Assembly (NCBI GenBank): GCA_017446645.1
Contig: JAFSQO010000415.1
Coordinates: forward strand, 1-6,350
Direction of reading: 5' to 3'
DNA length: 6,350 nucleotides
DNA from: Synergistaceae bacterium
GTDB lineage: Bacteria; Synergistota; Synergistia; Synergistales; Aminobacteriaceae
How positions within the stretch are numbered: the first letter of the stretch is position 1; every line of letters starts with the position of its first letter. The translations under genes were made by a program, and so were the position numbers. The notes beneath the pieces are model-generated. The model saw nothing but the letters and a program-made list of their open reading frames with translations, made no database searches and was not told the DNA's origin. Positions 1 to 6,044 of this stretch are shown in pieces.

Positions 1-981
1 CATTTCCATTCTGAACGGGATTTTCGCTGCCTTAGTCTTCGGTAATCCCTTATCGATTGCCTCCTGGACTGTCTTGTTGAGTTCCACTGCTCGGCGCAAA
101 TTTTCGTCAAGGTCAATGCGTATCAGGCTCTTGTCGCGTAAGTTGTAGGTGTTCTGACCGCTCCACCATGCCCAAATTCCATGACCTGTGTAGCATTCAA
201 ACGGGCCGTCGTGAATTTCCTGAGTCAAAGCAACTGCACTCTCGATAATCACATCACAGGACGCAAGCATTCTTGATATTCTCATTGAGCGTTCTGAAAC
301 TGGAATAGAGTCACCGATTGACATTCCGACAGCACCGCCTCCCACTAATTGCGGAATAGTAACTAAAACCGGAATATTTTTCAGGTCAGCAGCTCCCAGC
401 ATAGTTCTTGAATCACAGCCCCAGCCTGCTACACGCTCAAACGGAAGTCCGTACATTCTGGCAAGTCCTAATATTTCATGAGCAAGTCTCTCTGTCCTGA
501 GTCCCATAGGGTAAGCCATGTTGCCTGCAGCTTTGATAATCTCGTTGAGCTTGGGGAGAGCTTTACCCTTTGCAAGTAATTCGTCATCGAGAGGCATTTC
601 ACGCTTTATCACGTTAATCTCGTCATCAGTCATGCATGTGAACTCGAAGACATCGCCCCTCGGCATTTTGCTCATGTCCATTCCCAGAGCAGCAGCGTCA
701 ACCCTGAAAACTTTATCAAGTGAGCCGGCCATTTCGTGAGCAATTACTGCAGAACTTGTCGAGACTGCATCGATTATCCCGACACGAATTAATTCCGCGA
801 TTAAAGTCGTAACTCCCTCGTGAATGTTTGGTCCTGAGCCTGTAACGACCATTACACGGCCTCCGCGCTTCTTCGTTTCTATGATTTTCCTGACAGCTGA
901 GTCAACTCCTGCAAGTGAACGTTCATCAAGCGAAGATTTGAAGTACTCAAGCTGTGATAGTCCAAATAAATTTTTGTTCAT
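1..981 (-). CDS. Conserved protein of unknown function, partial (3' end beyond window)
   Basis: Open for 327 codons from ATG 981-979 to the window edge with no stop, so the C-terminus is missing. The start is secure: GAGGAGG lies 7 nt upstream. I do not recognise the family with certainty. Visible features are an N-terminal region ending in a beta-strand and glycine turn (VMVVTGSGPNIHEG, about residues 43-56), then a helix and strand with LIRVGIIDAVSTSSAVIAHE (about 60-79). Further on are a GWGCDSRTMLGAADL segment (about 186-200), a glycine-rich VGGGAVGMSIGDS stretch (about 211-223) and CDVIIESAVALTQEIHDGPF (about 239-258). The order strand, G-x-G, His, helix, then an Ala/His strand recalls the deoxyhypusine-synthase-like NAD-binding fold, but no catalytic lysine motif of true deoxyhypusine synthase was seen. 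This is a soluble, probably cytoplasmic enzyme; its substrate is unknown. It lies 33 bp after the metallopeptidase gene on the same strand and is probably co-transcribed with it. Confidence 0.8.
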   Translation of the reverse strand, partial: MNKNLFGLSQLEYFKSSLDERSLAGVDSAVRKIIETKKRGGRVMVVTGSGPNIHEGVTTLIAELIRVGIIDAVSTSSAVIAHEMAGSLDKVFRVDAAALGMDMSKMPRGDVFEFTCMTDDEINVIKREMPLDDELLAKGKALPKLNEIIKAAGNMAYPMGLRTERLAHEILGLARMYGLPFERVAGWGCDSRTMLGAADLKNIPVLVTIPQLVGGGAVGMSIGDSIPVSERSMRISRMLASCDVIIESAVALTQEIHDGPFECYTGHGIWAWWSGQNTYNLRDKSLIRIDLDENLRRAVELNKTVQEAIDKGLPKTKAAKIPFRMEM

Positions 982-988
982 GATACTG

Positions 989-995
989 CCTCCTC
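989..995 (-). promoter_or_regulatory. Strong Shine-Dalgarno for the 981-1 gene
   Basis: GAGGAGG reads on the minus strand at 995-989, 7 nt before the ATG at 981. It fixes the start of the partial leftward gene. Its first three bases also form part of a small hairpin stem at 993-1007. Confidence 0.75.
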
Positions 996-1014
996 ATGAA
1001 AAATGAGAGAAATA

Positions 1015-1737
1015 TTATATCTCAAAGTGTGATTCTGCAAGCAATTTTTTTACACGTTTCTCGTCAGGGAAATTTTTCGCTACAAGTTCATGAAATCTCT
1101 TCGTGTGATTTTTCTCGATTAAGTGAACAAGCTCATGAACTACGACATACTCAAGGCACTCTGGAGGCTTCTTTGCAAGCTGGAGATTTATGATTATGCG
1201 CTTCTTCCTGATATGGCACGTTCCCCAGCAGGTTTTCATGTTCCTGACACTGAAGGAATTTACCTGAACCCCTACACGAATTGCACAGACTTTGATTAAA
1301 TCAGGTAAAACCCTCTTGAGTTCTGACCTGTAAAGCTCATTCAATGCTGCCTCACGCCCTTCATGAGTCGAATTTTCAGGAACTGCCAGGATTATGCCCT
1401 CATCAGTGAGTTTTATCGTGTAAGACCTGCCGGATGACTCTTTAACATTGAGTGTGCAGGGCCGTCCCCATAAAAGAACTTTACTGCCTGTTATATATTC
1501 TTGTTCAGGCTTTGATGCCGGGGAGTGCGAAAGTATTTTTTCACGTGCCTGATTAATCGTGCTTATATTATGTGATATGAACTCGCCTATTAATTCAAGC
1601 GAAACCCCCGAAGGTGCTGATACACTGATTAGCCCCTCAGGAGGTTTTACGCGCAGATAAATATTCTTGAGACCGGGTTTGCTGATGAGTTCAACGTCAA
1701 GTCCTTCTATATTTATGTGCGTGATTTTGTTTGCCAT
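1015..1737 (-). CDS. YgjP/DUF45-family zinc metallopeptidase (M48-like)
   Basis: A 240-residue protein, close to the usual length of the YgjP-like (DUF45, WLM/SprT-related) family. The C-terminal third holds the family signature: CWGTC at 170-174, a strand IIINLQL (181-187), then VVVHELVHLIEKNHTKRFHE (198-217). The HELVH box (201-205) supplies two zinc-binding histidines and the catalytic Glu202; His211 in the KNHTKRF segment is the likely third ligand. The N-terminal half is a beta-rich region (IYLRVKPPEGLISVSAP, 26-42) typical of the family. No signal peptide or membrane segment is seen, so it is probably cytoplasmic. The physiological substrate of this family is not well defined. I chose ATG 1737 because it overlaps the upstream stop as TAATG, implying translational coupling. 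An in-frame GTG at 1764 would add nine residues but has no ribosome binding site. Confidence 0.9.
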   Translation of the reverse strand: MANKITHINIEGLDVELISKPGLKNIYLRVKPPEGLISVSAPSGVSLELIGEFISHNISTINQAREKILSHSPASKPEQEYITGSKVLLWGRPCTLNVKESSGRSYTIKLTDEGIILAVPENSTHEGREAALNELYRSELKRVLPDLIKVCAIRVGVQVNSFSVRNMKTCWGTCHIRKKRIIINLQLAKKPPECLEYVVVHELVHLIEKNHTKRFHELVAKNFPDEKRVKKLLAESHFEI

Positions 1738-2390
1738 TAATATTTCGATTGCAGCATCTCCCACGAAGAGAGGCCCATGTCTGATTTTTTCTCGCTGACA
1801 ACCTGAGCAACTCTCTCAAGGCTTGGCCTGGCTGAGTCAAGAAAATACCATTCAAGCTCCGTTATCTTGTTGTCCTTGTATAAAATCCTGAAACAATCCC
1901 CGTAGCCTGTTTCGGGCAATAAAGTTATCTCGCCTTTCTTTCCTGATTGCGACTGTGAAGAAAGATAATTAACTGAAGTCCCGAAAAATTTCTCAATAAC
2001 ACCTACGTCAGCCCCTGCCCTGATGTTGCCTGCAAAGAATATTTCAGGGTCCGAAGTGTTTATGTAGTATGCGTAGTTATGACCTTCATCACTCATGTTC
2101 TCACAGCCGATTACGAGAGTTTTATCTTTTGCCCAGACACGATTATATATTTCATCGCCGGTTCGTTCTGAGTTGCTTAATTTCGTCTCATATATGAATT
2201 TATTGTGAGTTGCTATTCTCTGTGCCAAATCCGAAAGACTTTTTGCAAGCACCTCCCAGCGTTCTGCAGGGTTGACTTTCTGCCTGCGGACTATTCGCTT
2301 TGACCTGAATGCTAGGCTGGGTTGAGGCAGTGCACAGGACAAAGACGCATACATGACCAAAAGACACAAGCACGCCAAGAACTTTTTCAT
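1737..2390 (-). CDS. Exported protein of unknown function
   Basis: A 217-residue protein beginning MKKFLACLCLLVMYASLSCA, a clear signal peptide with a lysine n-region, a hydrophobic core, and likely signal peptidase I cleavage near SCA-LP. The cysteines do not sit in a canonical lipobox (Ser rather than Leu at -3), so lipoprotein status is doubtful. The mature part is mixed alpha/beta: a basic segment (RSKRIVRRQK), a helix around ERWEVLAKSLSDLAQRIA, then strands. The pattern IRAGADVGVIEKFFGTS followed by DCFRILYKDNKITELEWYF faintly recalls small BLIP/SmpA-like domains, where an xxFG turn precedes a strand pair; this is only a pattern impression. I place the start at 2390 because AGGAG (2407-2403) directly abuts the ATG at 2402, with no spacer, but lies 12 nt from the ATG at 2390. 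The stop is shared with the metallopeptidase start (TAATG). No function can be assigned. Confidence 0.75.
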   Translation of the reverse strand: MKKFLACLCLLVMYASLSCALPQPSLAFRSKRIVRRQKVNPAERWEVLAKSLSDLAQRIATHNKFIYETKLSNSERTGDEIYNRVWAKDKTLVIGCENMSDEGHNYAYYINTSDPEIFFAGNIRAGADVGVIEKFFGTSVNYLSSQSQSGKKGEITLLPETGYGDCFRILYKDNKITELEWYFLDSARPSLERVAQVVSEKKSDMGLSSWEMLQSKY

Positions 2391-2563
2391 GAGTAAATAC
2401 ATCTCCTGTGTGAAAATAATAATTTATGCAATGATACAACAAATTCACGAAATTTACTGCACTGAAAAGAAAAAATAAATAAAATAGTAACAATCGTTAA
2501 TTATTTTCACGAATTAATTTGCTATTATATTCACACAAATAAAGTAAAGGAGCGTTATTATTC
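2391..2563. promoter_or_regulatory. A+T-rich divergent intergenic region with TTCAC repeats
   Basis: A 173-bp region between the divergent exported-protein gene and pstS, so it should hold both promoters. It contains a perfect 11-bp inverted repeat: GTGAAAATAAT at 2410-2420 and ATTATTTTCAC at 2500-2510. TTCAC cores recur at 2444-2448, 2506-2510 and 2530-2534 on the plus strand, plus the mirrored copy near 2410-2414; two of them extend to TTCACGAA. Pho boxes in several phyla are repeats of TTCAC-like or TTNACA-like hexamers, but here the 11-nt spacing expected for PhoP/PhoB is not met, so a regulator cannot be named. No clear minus-strand -35/-10 pair was found. Confidence 0.5.
2504..2531 (+). 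promoter_or_regulatory. Candidate pst operon promoter
   Basis: TTTTCA (2504-2509, four of six matches to TTGACA) lies 16 bp before TATATT (2526-2531). An alternative reading is an extended -10, TGC followed by TATTAT (2520-2528), which would not need a good -35. Either gives a short leader ending at the pstS ribosome binding site. The TTCAC elements at 2506 and 2530 overlap both hexamers, a suitable place for phosphate-dependent control, though that control is inferred. Confidence 0.45.
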
Positions 2564-3394
2564 ATGAAAAAGAAATTTGCAGCGTTATTATTCGTGTTTG
2601 CGTTCATGGCTTCAAGCGTGAGTGCTGACCCCCTCGATGCCTTCAAGGATTTATCGGGTACACTTGACATCGCTGGAGGTACGGCTCACATTCCCGTCAT
2701 GACAGCAGCAGCTCAGGACATCATGACGTTTAACCCTAACATTCGCATTACAGTCGCAGGAGGAGGCAGCGGTGTAGGCGTTAAGCAGGTCGGTGAAGGA
2801 CTTGCAGGTATAGGCAACACTGGCAGACCCCTTAAACCCAGCGAAATCGAACAGTACGGTCTAAAGACTTTCCCGTTTGCGATTGACGGTGTAGCATTGG
2901 CTGTCCACCCTGATAACCCAGTAAAGGCTCTCAGCACTGAGCAGGTACGCAAAATTTATTCAGGCGAGGTAACTGACTGGAAGGACTTAGGAGGCAATGC
3001 AGGTACTATTAACGTTTACGGTCGTGAAGACGGCAGCGGAACCCGTGAGACCTTCACCGATAAATTATTCGGAAAAGGCGAATTATCCCCTTCAGTCAAC
3101 GTCGTGAACTCAAACGGAGCAATGAAGACTGCAATAGCTCAGGACAAACGTGCAATCGGTTACGTTGGAATTGGCCATCTTGACAACACAATCGCGGGCG
3201 TGGCTGTTGACGGTCATGTACCTTCACAAGAGAATGCTGCTTCAGGCGAGTACCCTGTAGTGCGTAATTTATACATGAACACTAAAGGCGAACCTACTGG
3301 CTTAACGGCTGCCTTCATCGATTATATCTACAGCGAACCCGGAGCAAAAATTATCGAGAAATCCGGTTATATTCCATTGAAGCGTGAGAAATAA
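2564..3394 (+). CDS. pstS: Phosphate ABC transporter substrate-binding protein PstS
   Basis: The periplasmic phosphate-binding component of the Pst high-affinity uptake system; 276 residues, at the short end for PstS. It has a signal peptide, MKKKFAALLFVFAFMASSVSA (about 1-21), with a good SPI site before DP. There is no lipobox cysteine, which fits a freely diffusing periplasmic protein in a diderm cell. Phosphate-binding loops are visible: the strand/loop AGGGSGVGV (65-73), GNTGRPL (84-90) and the hallmark REDGSGTRETF (154-164), whose Ser, Gly, Thr and Arg contact phosphate in known PstS structures. The C-terminal domain includes the usual YPVVRNLYMNTKGEPTG (230-246). TAAAGGAG (2545-2552) lies 11 nt before the ATG. 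It is the first gene of pstSCAB, and its last codons overlap the pstC start by 11 bp. A 13-bp direct repeat straddles the start codon region (see findings). Confidence 0.96.
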   Translation: MKKKFAALLFVFAFMASSVSADPLDAFKDLSGTLDIAGGTAHIPVMTAAAQDIMTFNPNIRITVAGGGSGVGVKQVGEGLAGIGNTGRPLKPSEIEQYGLKTFPFAIDGVALAVHPDNPVKALSTEQVRKIYSGEVTDWKDLGGNAGTINVYGREDGSGTRETFTDKLFGKGELSPSVNVVNSNGAMKTAIAQDKRAIGYVGIGHLDNTIAGVAVDGHVPSQENAASGEYPVVRNLYMNTKGEPTGLTAAFIDYIYSEPGAKIIEKSGYIPLKREK

Positions 3395-4223
3395 TAAACC
3401 TGTAATCTTGAGAGGCTGTGCAGTTTGTGTAGCTGCGATACTGGGGACTGTAACGGCCTTCATACTTTACTCAGGCATTGAGGCATTGACACAGTCATCA
3501 AGGCTTGCGTTATTCGGCTCAGTCTGGAGTCCTGCGTCAGGTAAATTCGGAATTCTCGCGATGATCCAGGCTTCTATATTGCTTGCGTTATCTGCTCTGA
3601 CTCTGGGCTGGGTGTTATCTCTCGGCTTGTGCTGTCTGATGAACGGCCTTGCACCGAAATTCATTGCGAAGATCATAATGCTCGTAATAAACATGATGGC
3701 TGCAATTCCCACTGTAGTATATGGCTTTGCTGCTGTGTTCCTGCTAGTTCCCGTAATTCGCGATGCACTGGGAGGCACGGGATTTTGCTGGCTTACTGCC
3801 GGGATGCTTCTTGCTCTTCAGGGTGTCCCGGCTATGACCATAATCATGAACGGAGCTATGAGCCAAATCTCACGAGAAAGCAAACTTACGTCACAGTCAC
3901 TTGGCTTTACGAATGTCCAGCACCTGACTCACGTAGTTATGCCGTTGTCTGGTAAGGCTATGATTTCTGCTGCAATAATCGGACTTGGCCGGGCTGTCGG
4001 TGATGCATTACTCCCTACGATGTTAGCCGGTAACGCTATAAGATTTGCTCACTCACCAGTTGACTCAATGAGGACGTTGACTGCTCATATCTCGCTGGTG
4101 TTATCGTCAGACATTGGAGGCGGTGAACATCTCTCGCTGTTACTGGCCGGAGCATTGTTATTGACGTTCTGCGCAATCGTCAGCCTCGCAGCAAGACACT
4201 TAATCAGGGGTAAGAACTCATGA
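3384..4223 (+). CDS. pstC: Phosphate ABC transporter permease PstC
   Basis: An inner-membrane permease of the Pst transporter; 279 residues with about six hydrophobic segments (roughly 9-29, 57-88, 95-126, 135-156, 187-207, 248-270). PstC rather than PstA is indicated by gene order, by AAIPTVVYGFAAVFLLVP (106-123), and by the C-terminal SMRTLTAHISLVL (228-240), which matches the vRTLTa-I segment of PstC. The cytoplasmic EAA-type coupling loop for PstB is ESKLTSQSLG to MPL (165-188), followed by GLGRAVGDALLPTMLAGN (200-217). Where I expect RA-x-GE-T, this protein has RAVGDAL, a conservative Glu-to-Asp change. The start is a GTG inside the end of pstS. A stop lies just upstream in this frame (3378-3380) and no Shine-Dalgarno is visible, so translation is probably coupled to pstS. 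The stop overlaps the pstA ATG as ATGA. Confidence 0.94.
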   Translation: MRNNKPVILRGCAVCVAAILGTVTAFILYSGIEALTQSSRLALFGSVWSPASGKFGILAMIQASILLALSALTLGWVLSLGLCCLMNGLAPKFIAKIIMLVINMMAAIPTVVYGFAAVFLLVPVIRDALGGTGFCWLTAGMLLALQGVPAMTIIMNGAMSQISRESKLTSQSLGFTNVQHLTHVVMPLSGKAMISAAIIGLGRAVGDALLPTMLAGNAIRFAHSPVDSMRTLTAHISLVLSSDIGGGEHLSLLLAGALLLTFCAIVSLAARHLIRGKNS

Positions 4224-5101
4224 AAGCACGTGAAATCTTTTTGTCAATTATAAGCTGGCTCTCACTGGCGATAATTCTTCTGGGAGTAAGCTCTCTCGTT
4301 GTCTTCTTGTTTATGAGGGGAGCAGGTTCACTAAACGCAAATCTATTTTTCGGGAACACTCCGGCATTTGATGCTATATTTGCCCTGAAACCCGTATGGT
4401 CAGGGATATGGCCTGCTGTTGCCGGAAGTCTGTTATTGCTTCTTGTAACGATGATAATCGCGATTATTCCCGGAATTTCATGCGGTGTGTATCTGGCGTG
4501 CTTTGCCTCAGTCCGTGAGAAGAATTACATAAGCACCTGCGTTGATGTTCTTGCTGGAATTCCTTCGATAGTTATGGGGTTATTCGGCCTTGAGTTAATC
4601 ATAGTACTGCGAAAGACTTTTCTGCCTCAGGGTAATACGTGCCTGCTGCTGGCTGCGTTCTGTCTTGCGATTCTGGTGCTGCCGACGTTAATTGTCTCTG
4701 TAAGGTCATCGATTGAAGCCCTGCCTTCACGATTAACACTCACTGCAAACGCATTAGGCATGAGTCACTCTCAATGCGTGAAAAACGTGTTAATCCCGAT
4801 TGCTATGCCCGGAATTCTTGGAGGTGTGATTCTCTCAATGGGACGCGCTATGGAAGACACTGCAGTAATCATGTTGACAGGAGCCGTAGCAAATGCAGGT
4901 TTACCAGCTGGACTCGGCGCAAAGTTCGAGGCCCTGCCATTCAGGATTTATTACACTGCTGCACAGTACACGAGTCAGGAGGAGTTAGCACGGGGGTTCG
5001 GGACTGCGCTGCTGCTATTATTATGCTCATGGGCACTGATTTTGCTTGCGAGAATCTTTCAGGCTCACTTAACACGCAAATGGGAAGGGGTTAAATCATG
5101 A
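4220..5101 (+). CDS. pstA: Phosphate ABC transporter permease PstA
   Basis: The second inner-membrane subunit of the phosphate channel; 293 residues, a normal length. There are about six hydrophobic spans (near 7-32, 62-95, 108-130, 139-162, 190-208, 257-280). Diagnostic stretches are LAGIPSIVMGLFGL (111-124), the coupling loop EALPSRLTLTANALG (166-180) followed by VLIPIAMPGILGGVILSMGRA (190-210 region), and MEDTAVIMLTGA (211-222), equivalent to the GETAPLLLT segment of PstA. The Gly-Glu pair there reads Met-Glu-Asp, a small departure from the family. Start ATG 4220 overlaps the pstC stop (ATGA), with AGGGG 9 nt upstream (4206-4210). The stop again overlaps the next gene as ATGA. PstA pairs with PstC and receives the PstB ATPase dimer. 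Confidence 0.94.
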   Translation: MKAREIFLSIISWLSLAIILLGVSSLVVFLFMRGAGSLNANLFFGNTPAFDAIFALKPVWSGIWPAVAGSLLLLLVTMIIAIIPGISCGVYLACFASVREKNYISTCVDVLAGIPSIVMGLFGLELIIVLRKTFLPQGNTCLLLAAFCLAILVLPTLIVSVRSSIEALPSRLTLTANALGMSHSQCVKNVLIPIAMPGILGGVILSMGRAMEDTAVIMLTGAVANAGLPAGLGAKFEALPFRIYYTAAQYTSQEELARGFGTALLLLLCSWALILLARIFQAHLTRKWEGVKS

Positions 5102-5922
5102 ACTGCGCGGAAATTCATAACTTGCAGGTAAGTTTTTCAGGGCGCGAGATACTTCACGGGATTAATATAGCTTTTCCCGACAAGGCAATCAGCGTAATAC
5201 TCGGTCGTTCAGGTTCAGGAAAATCGACAATGCTAAGGGCAATAAACAGGCTCAACGAGTGCTTTGACGGCTTCACGGGTTCAGGCAATATTCACGTCAA
5301 AATCAATCATGAACTCACGGACCAGTCAGGAATTGCATTAACTGAATTACGGCGCAGGGTCGGCATGGTCTTTCAGTCACCTAACCCGTTACCTGTGAGC
5401 ATTCGCAAGAATATAACTTTGCCTGTGAAATTAGCAGCTTCTATGGATAGAACCCTCCTAAATCCCCCCTTATCAGGAGAGACTTGTAGCTCCGTCCCTG
5501 TGAAGGGAAGGCGGGGGAAGGGTCTTAATATTTCACTTGAAAATATTCTGGAGGCAAAATTACAGCAGGTAGCACTCTGGGACGAGGTGAAGGACAGGCT
5601 GAATGACTCTGCACTAAGTCTATCAGGAGGACAGCAGCAGCGATTATGTTTAGCTAGGGCGTTGGCTCTTGATCCTGACATTATCCTGCTCGATGAACCT
5701 ACAGCTTCACTTGACAGATCAGCAGCGTTGAAGGTCGAAAGCATGATCATGACTCTAAAGCAAAGCATTCCGGTCATAATGGTCTCGCATAGTCTACAGC
5801 AGGCTTCACGTCTTGCAGATTACGCAGTTGTCCTCGATGAAGGGAACGTATTAGCAGATTTCAATGCTCATGAATTCCGCGAGGCAGTCAATGACGGGTC
5901 ATTAATAAAACTGGCATTCTAA
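5098..5922 (+). CDS. pstB: Phosphate ABC transporter ATP-binding protein PstB, with in-frame 26-residue insert
   Basis: The cytoplasmic ATPase that powers the Pst transporter. All nucleotide-binding motifs are intact: Walker A GRSGSGKST (36-44), Q-loop VGMVFQSPNPLP (88-99, Gln93), signature LSGGQQQRLCLARAL (175-189), Walker B IILLDEPTASLD (195-206) and H-loop His231 (VIMVSH). The PstB-specific strings SPNPLPVSI and ALWDEVKDRL identify it within the ABC family. It is 274 residues against about 250-260 for typical PstB. The excess is one block, residues 118-143 (RTLLNPPLSG to GKGL), encoded by a G+C-rich palindromic segment absent from the family. The block sits in the helical region between Q-loop and signature, so activity may be retained, but that is inference. 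ATG 5098 overlaps the pstA stop and has GGAAGGGG 7 nt upstream (5083-5090). No phoU follows. Confidence 0.95.
   Translation: MNCAEIHNLQVSFSGREILHGINIAFPDKAISVILGRSGSGKSTMLRAINRLNECFDGFTGSGNIHVKINHELTDQSGIALTELRRRVGMVFQSPNPLPVSIRKNITLPVKLAASMDRTLLNPPLSGETCSSVPVKGRRGKGLNISLENILEAKLQQVALWDEVKDRLNDSALSLSGGQQQRLCLARALALDPDIILLDEPTASLDRSAALKVESMIMTLKQSIPVIMVSHSLQQASRLADYAVVLDEGNVLADFNAHEFREAVNDGSLIKLAF
5450..5527 (+). repeat. Probable MITE-like palindromic element inserted in pstB
   Basis: This segment stands out from its surroundings: 44 of 76 bases at 5450-5525 are G or C, with runs CCCCCC (5464-5469) and GGGGG (5513-5517). The ends are imperfect inverted repeats: ACCCT at 5452-5456 pairs with AGGGT at 5519-5523, and the C-run pairs with the G-run. 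Two internal hairpins are visible: CTCCT/AGGAG (5455-5459 with 5475-5479), and TCCCT-GTGA-AGGGA (5495-5508). TA dinucleotides at 5448-5449 and 5526-5527 flank it, as a TA target duplication would. A 76-bp element plus one TA equals 78 bp, exactly 26 codons, and no stop is introduced. No transposase is present. Without other copies to compare, the exact ends and the mobile origin remain inferred. Confidence 0.6.
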
Positions 5923-6044
5923 ACGAGGGCGATTTCGGTTCAGCGTCGGCAATGGGAAGCCTGTTGATAATCATCGCAGCAGGAGTGAATGCCATAGTCT
6001 GGAAGTTAAGCTATAATAGCAGCGAGGTGAATAATCATGCGTGA
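5922..6044 (+). pseudogene. Remnant resembling the C-terminus of an ABC transporter permease
   Basis: Directly after the pstB stop, in a frame shifted from pstB, the sequence reads NEGDFGSASAMGSLLIII, then AAGVNAIVWKLSYNSSEV, to a TGA at 6042-6044. The pattern DFG-x-ASAM followed by a hydrophobic helix and a short basic tail is how many sugar-, iron- or polyamine-type ABC permeases end. Upstream in this frame a stop occurs within pstB at 5892-5894, so no complete gene exists. An ATG at 5952 would give a 30-residue peptide but has no ribosome binding site. The tail overlaps the mod start codon. Most likely it is the broken end of a lost gene marking a rearrangement junction; chance similarity over about 40 residues is possible. 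Confidence 0.4.
6012..6030 (+). promoter_or_regulatory. Candidate -10 box and Shine-Dalgarno for mod
   Basis: A perfect TATAAT occurs at 6012-6017, but no acceptable -35 lies 16-18 bp upstream, and a transcript would begin almost at the ribosome binding site, so the promoter call is weak. GAGGTGA at 6024-6030 is a strong Shine-Dalgarno, 6 nt before ATG 6037. Together with an in-frame stop at 6028-6030 it fixes the mod start. Confidence 0.4.

Noticed and set aside
518..1193. Several short plus-strand open frames opposite the leftward genes
   Set aside because: They lie antisense to well-supported coding regions, lack ribosome binding sites and have no recognisable protein features.
1738..1764. 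Longer metallopeptidase starting at GTG 1764
   Set aside because: No ribosome binding site precedes it, and ATG 1737 gives a typical TAATG coupled start and the usual family length.
2391..2402. ATG at 2402 as start of the exported protein
   Set aside because: The AGGAG directly abuts this ATG with no spacer; ATG 2390 has usable spacing and gives a classic MKK signal peptide.
2200..2493. 97-codon minus-strand open frame across the divergent region
   Set aside because: It overlaps the exported-protein gene in another frame, has a low-complexity N-terminus and no ribosome binding site.
5495..5508. Internal transcription terminator within pstB
   Set aside because: The TCCCT/AGGGA hairpin is followed by a G-rich run, not T residues, so it fits an inserted palindromic element better.
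5373..5777. 134-codon minus-strand open frame opposite pstB
   Set aside because: It is the antisense shadow of conserved ABC motifs and carries no domain of its own.
5923..6024. Rho-independent terminator after pstB
   Set aside because: No G+C-rich stem followed by a T-run is present in the gap; the stop of the pst transcript is not visible.
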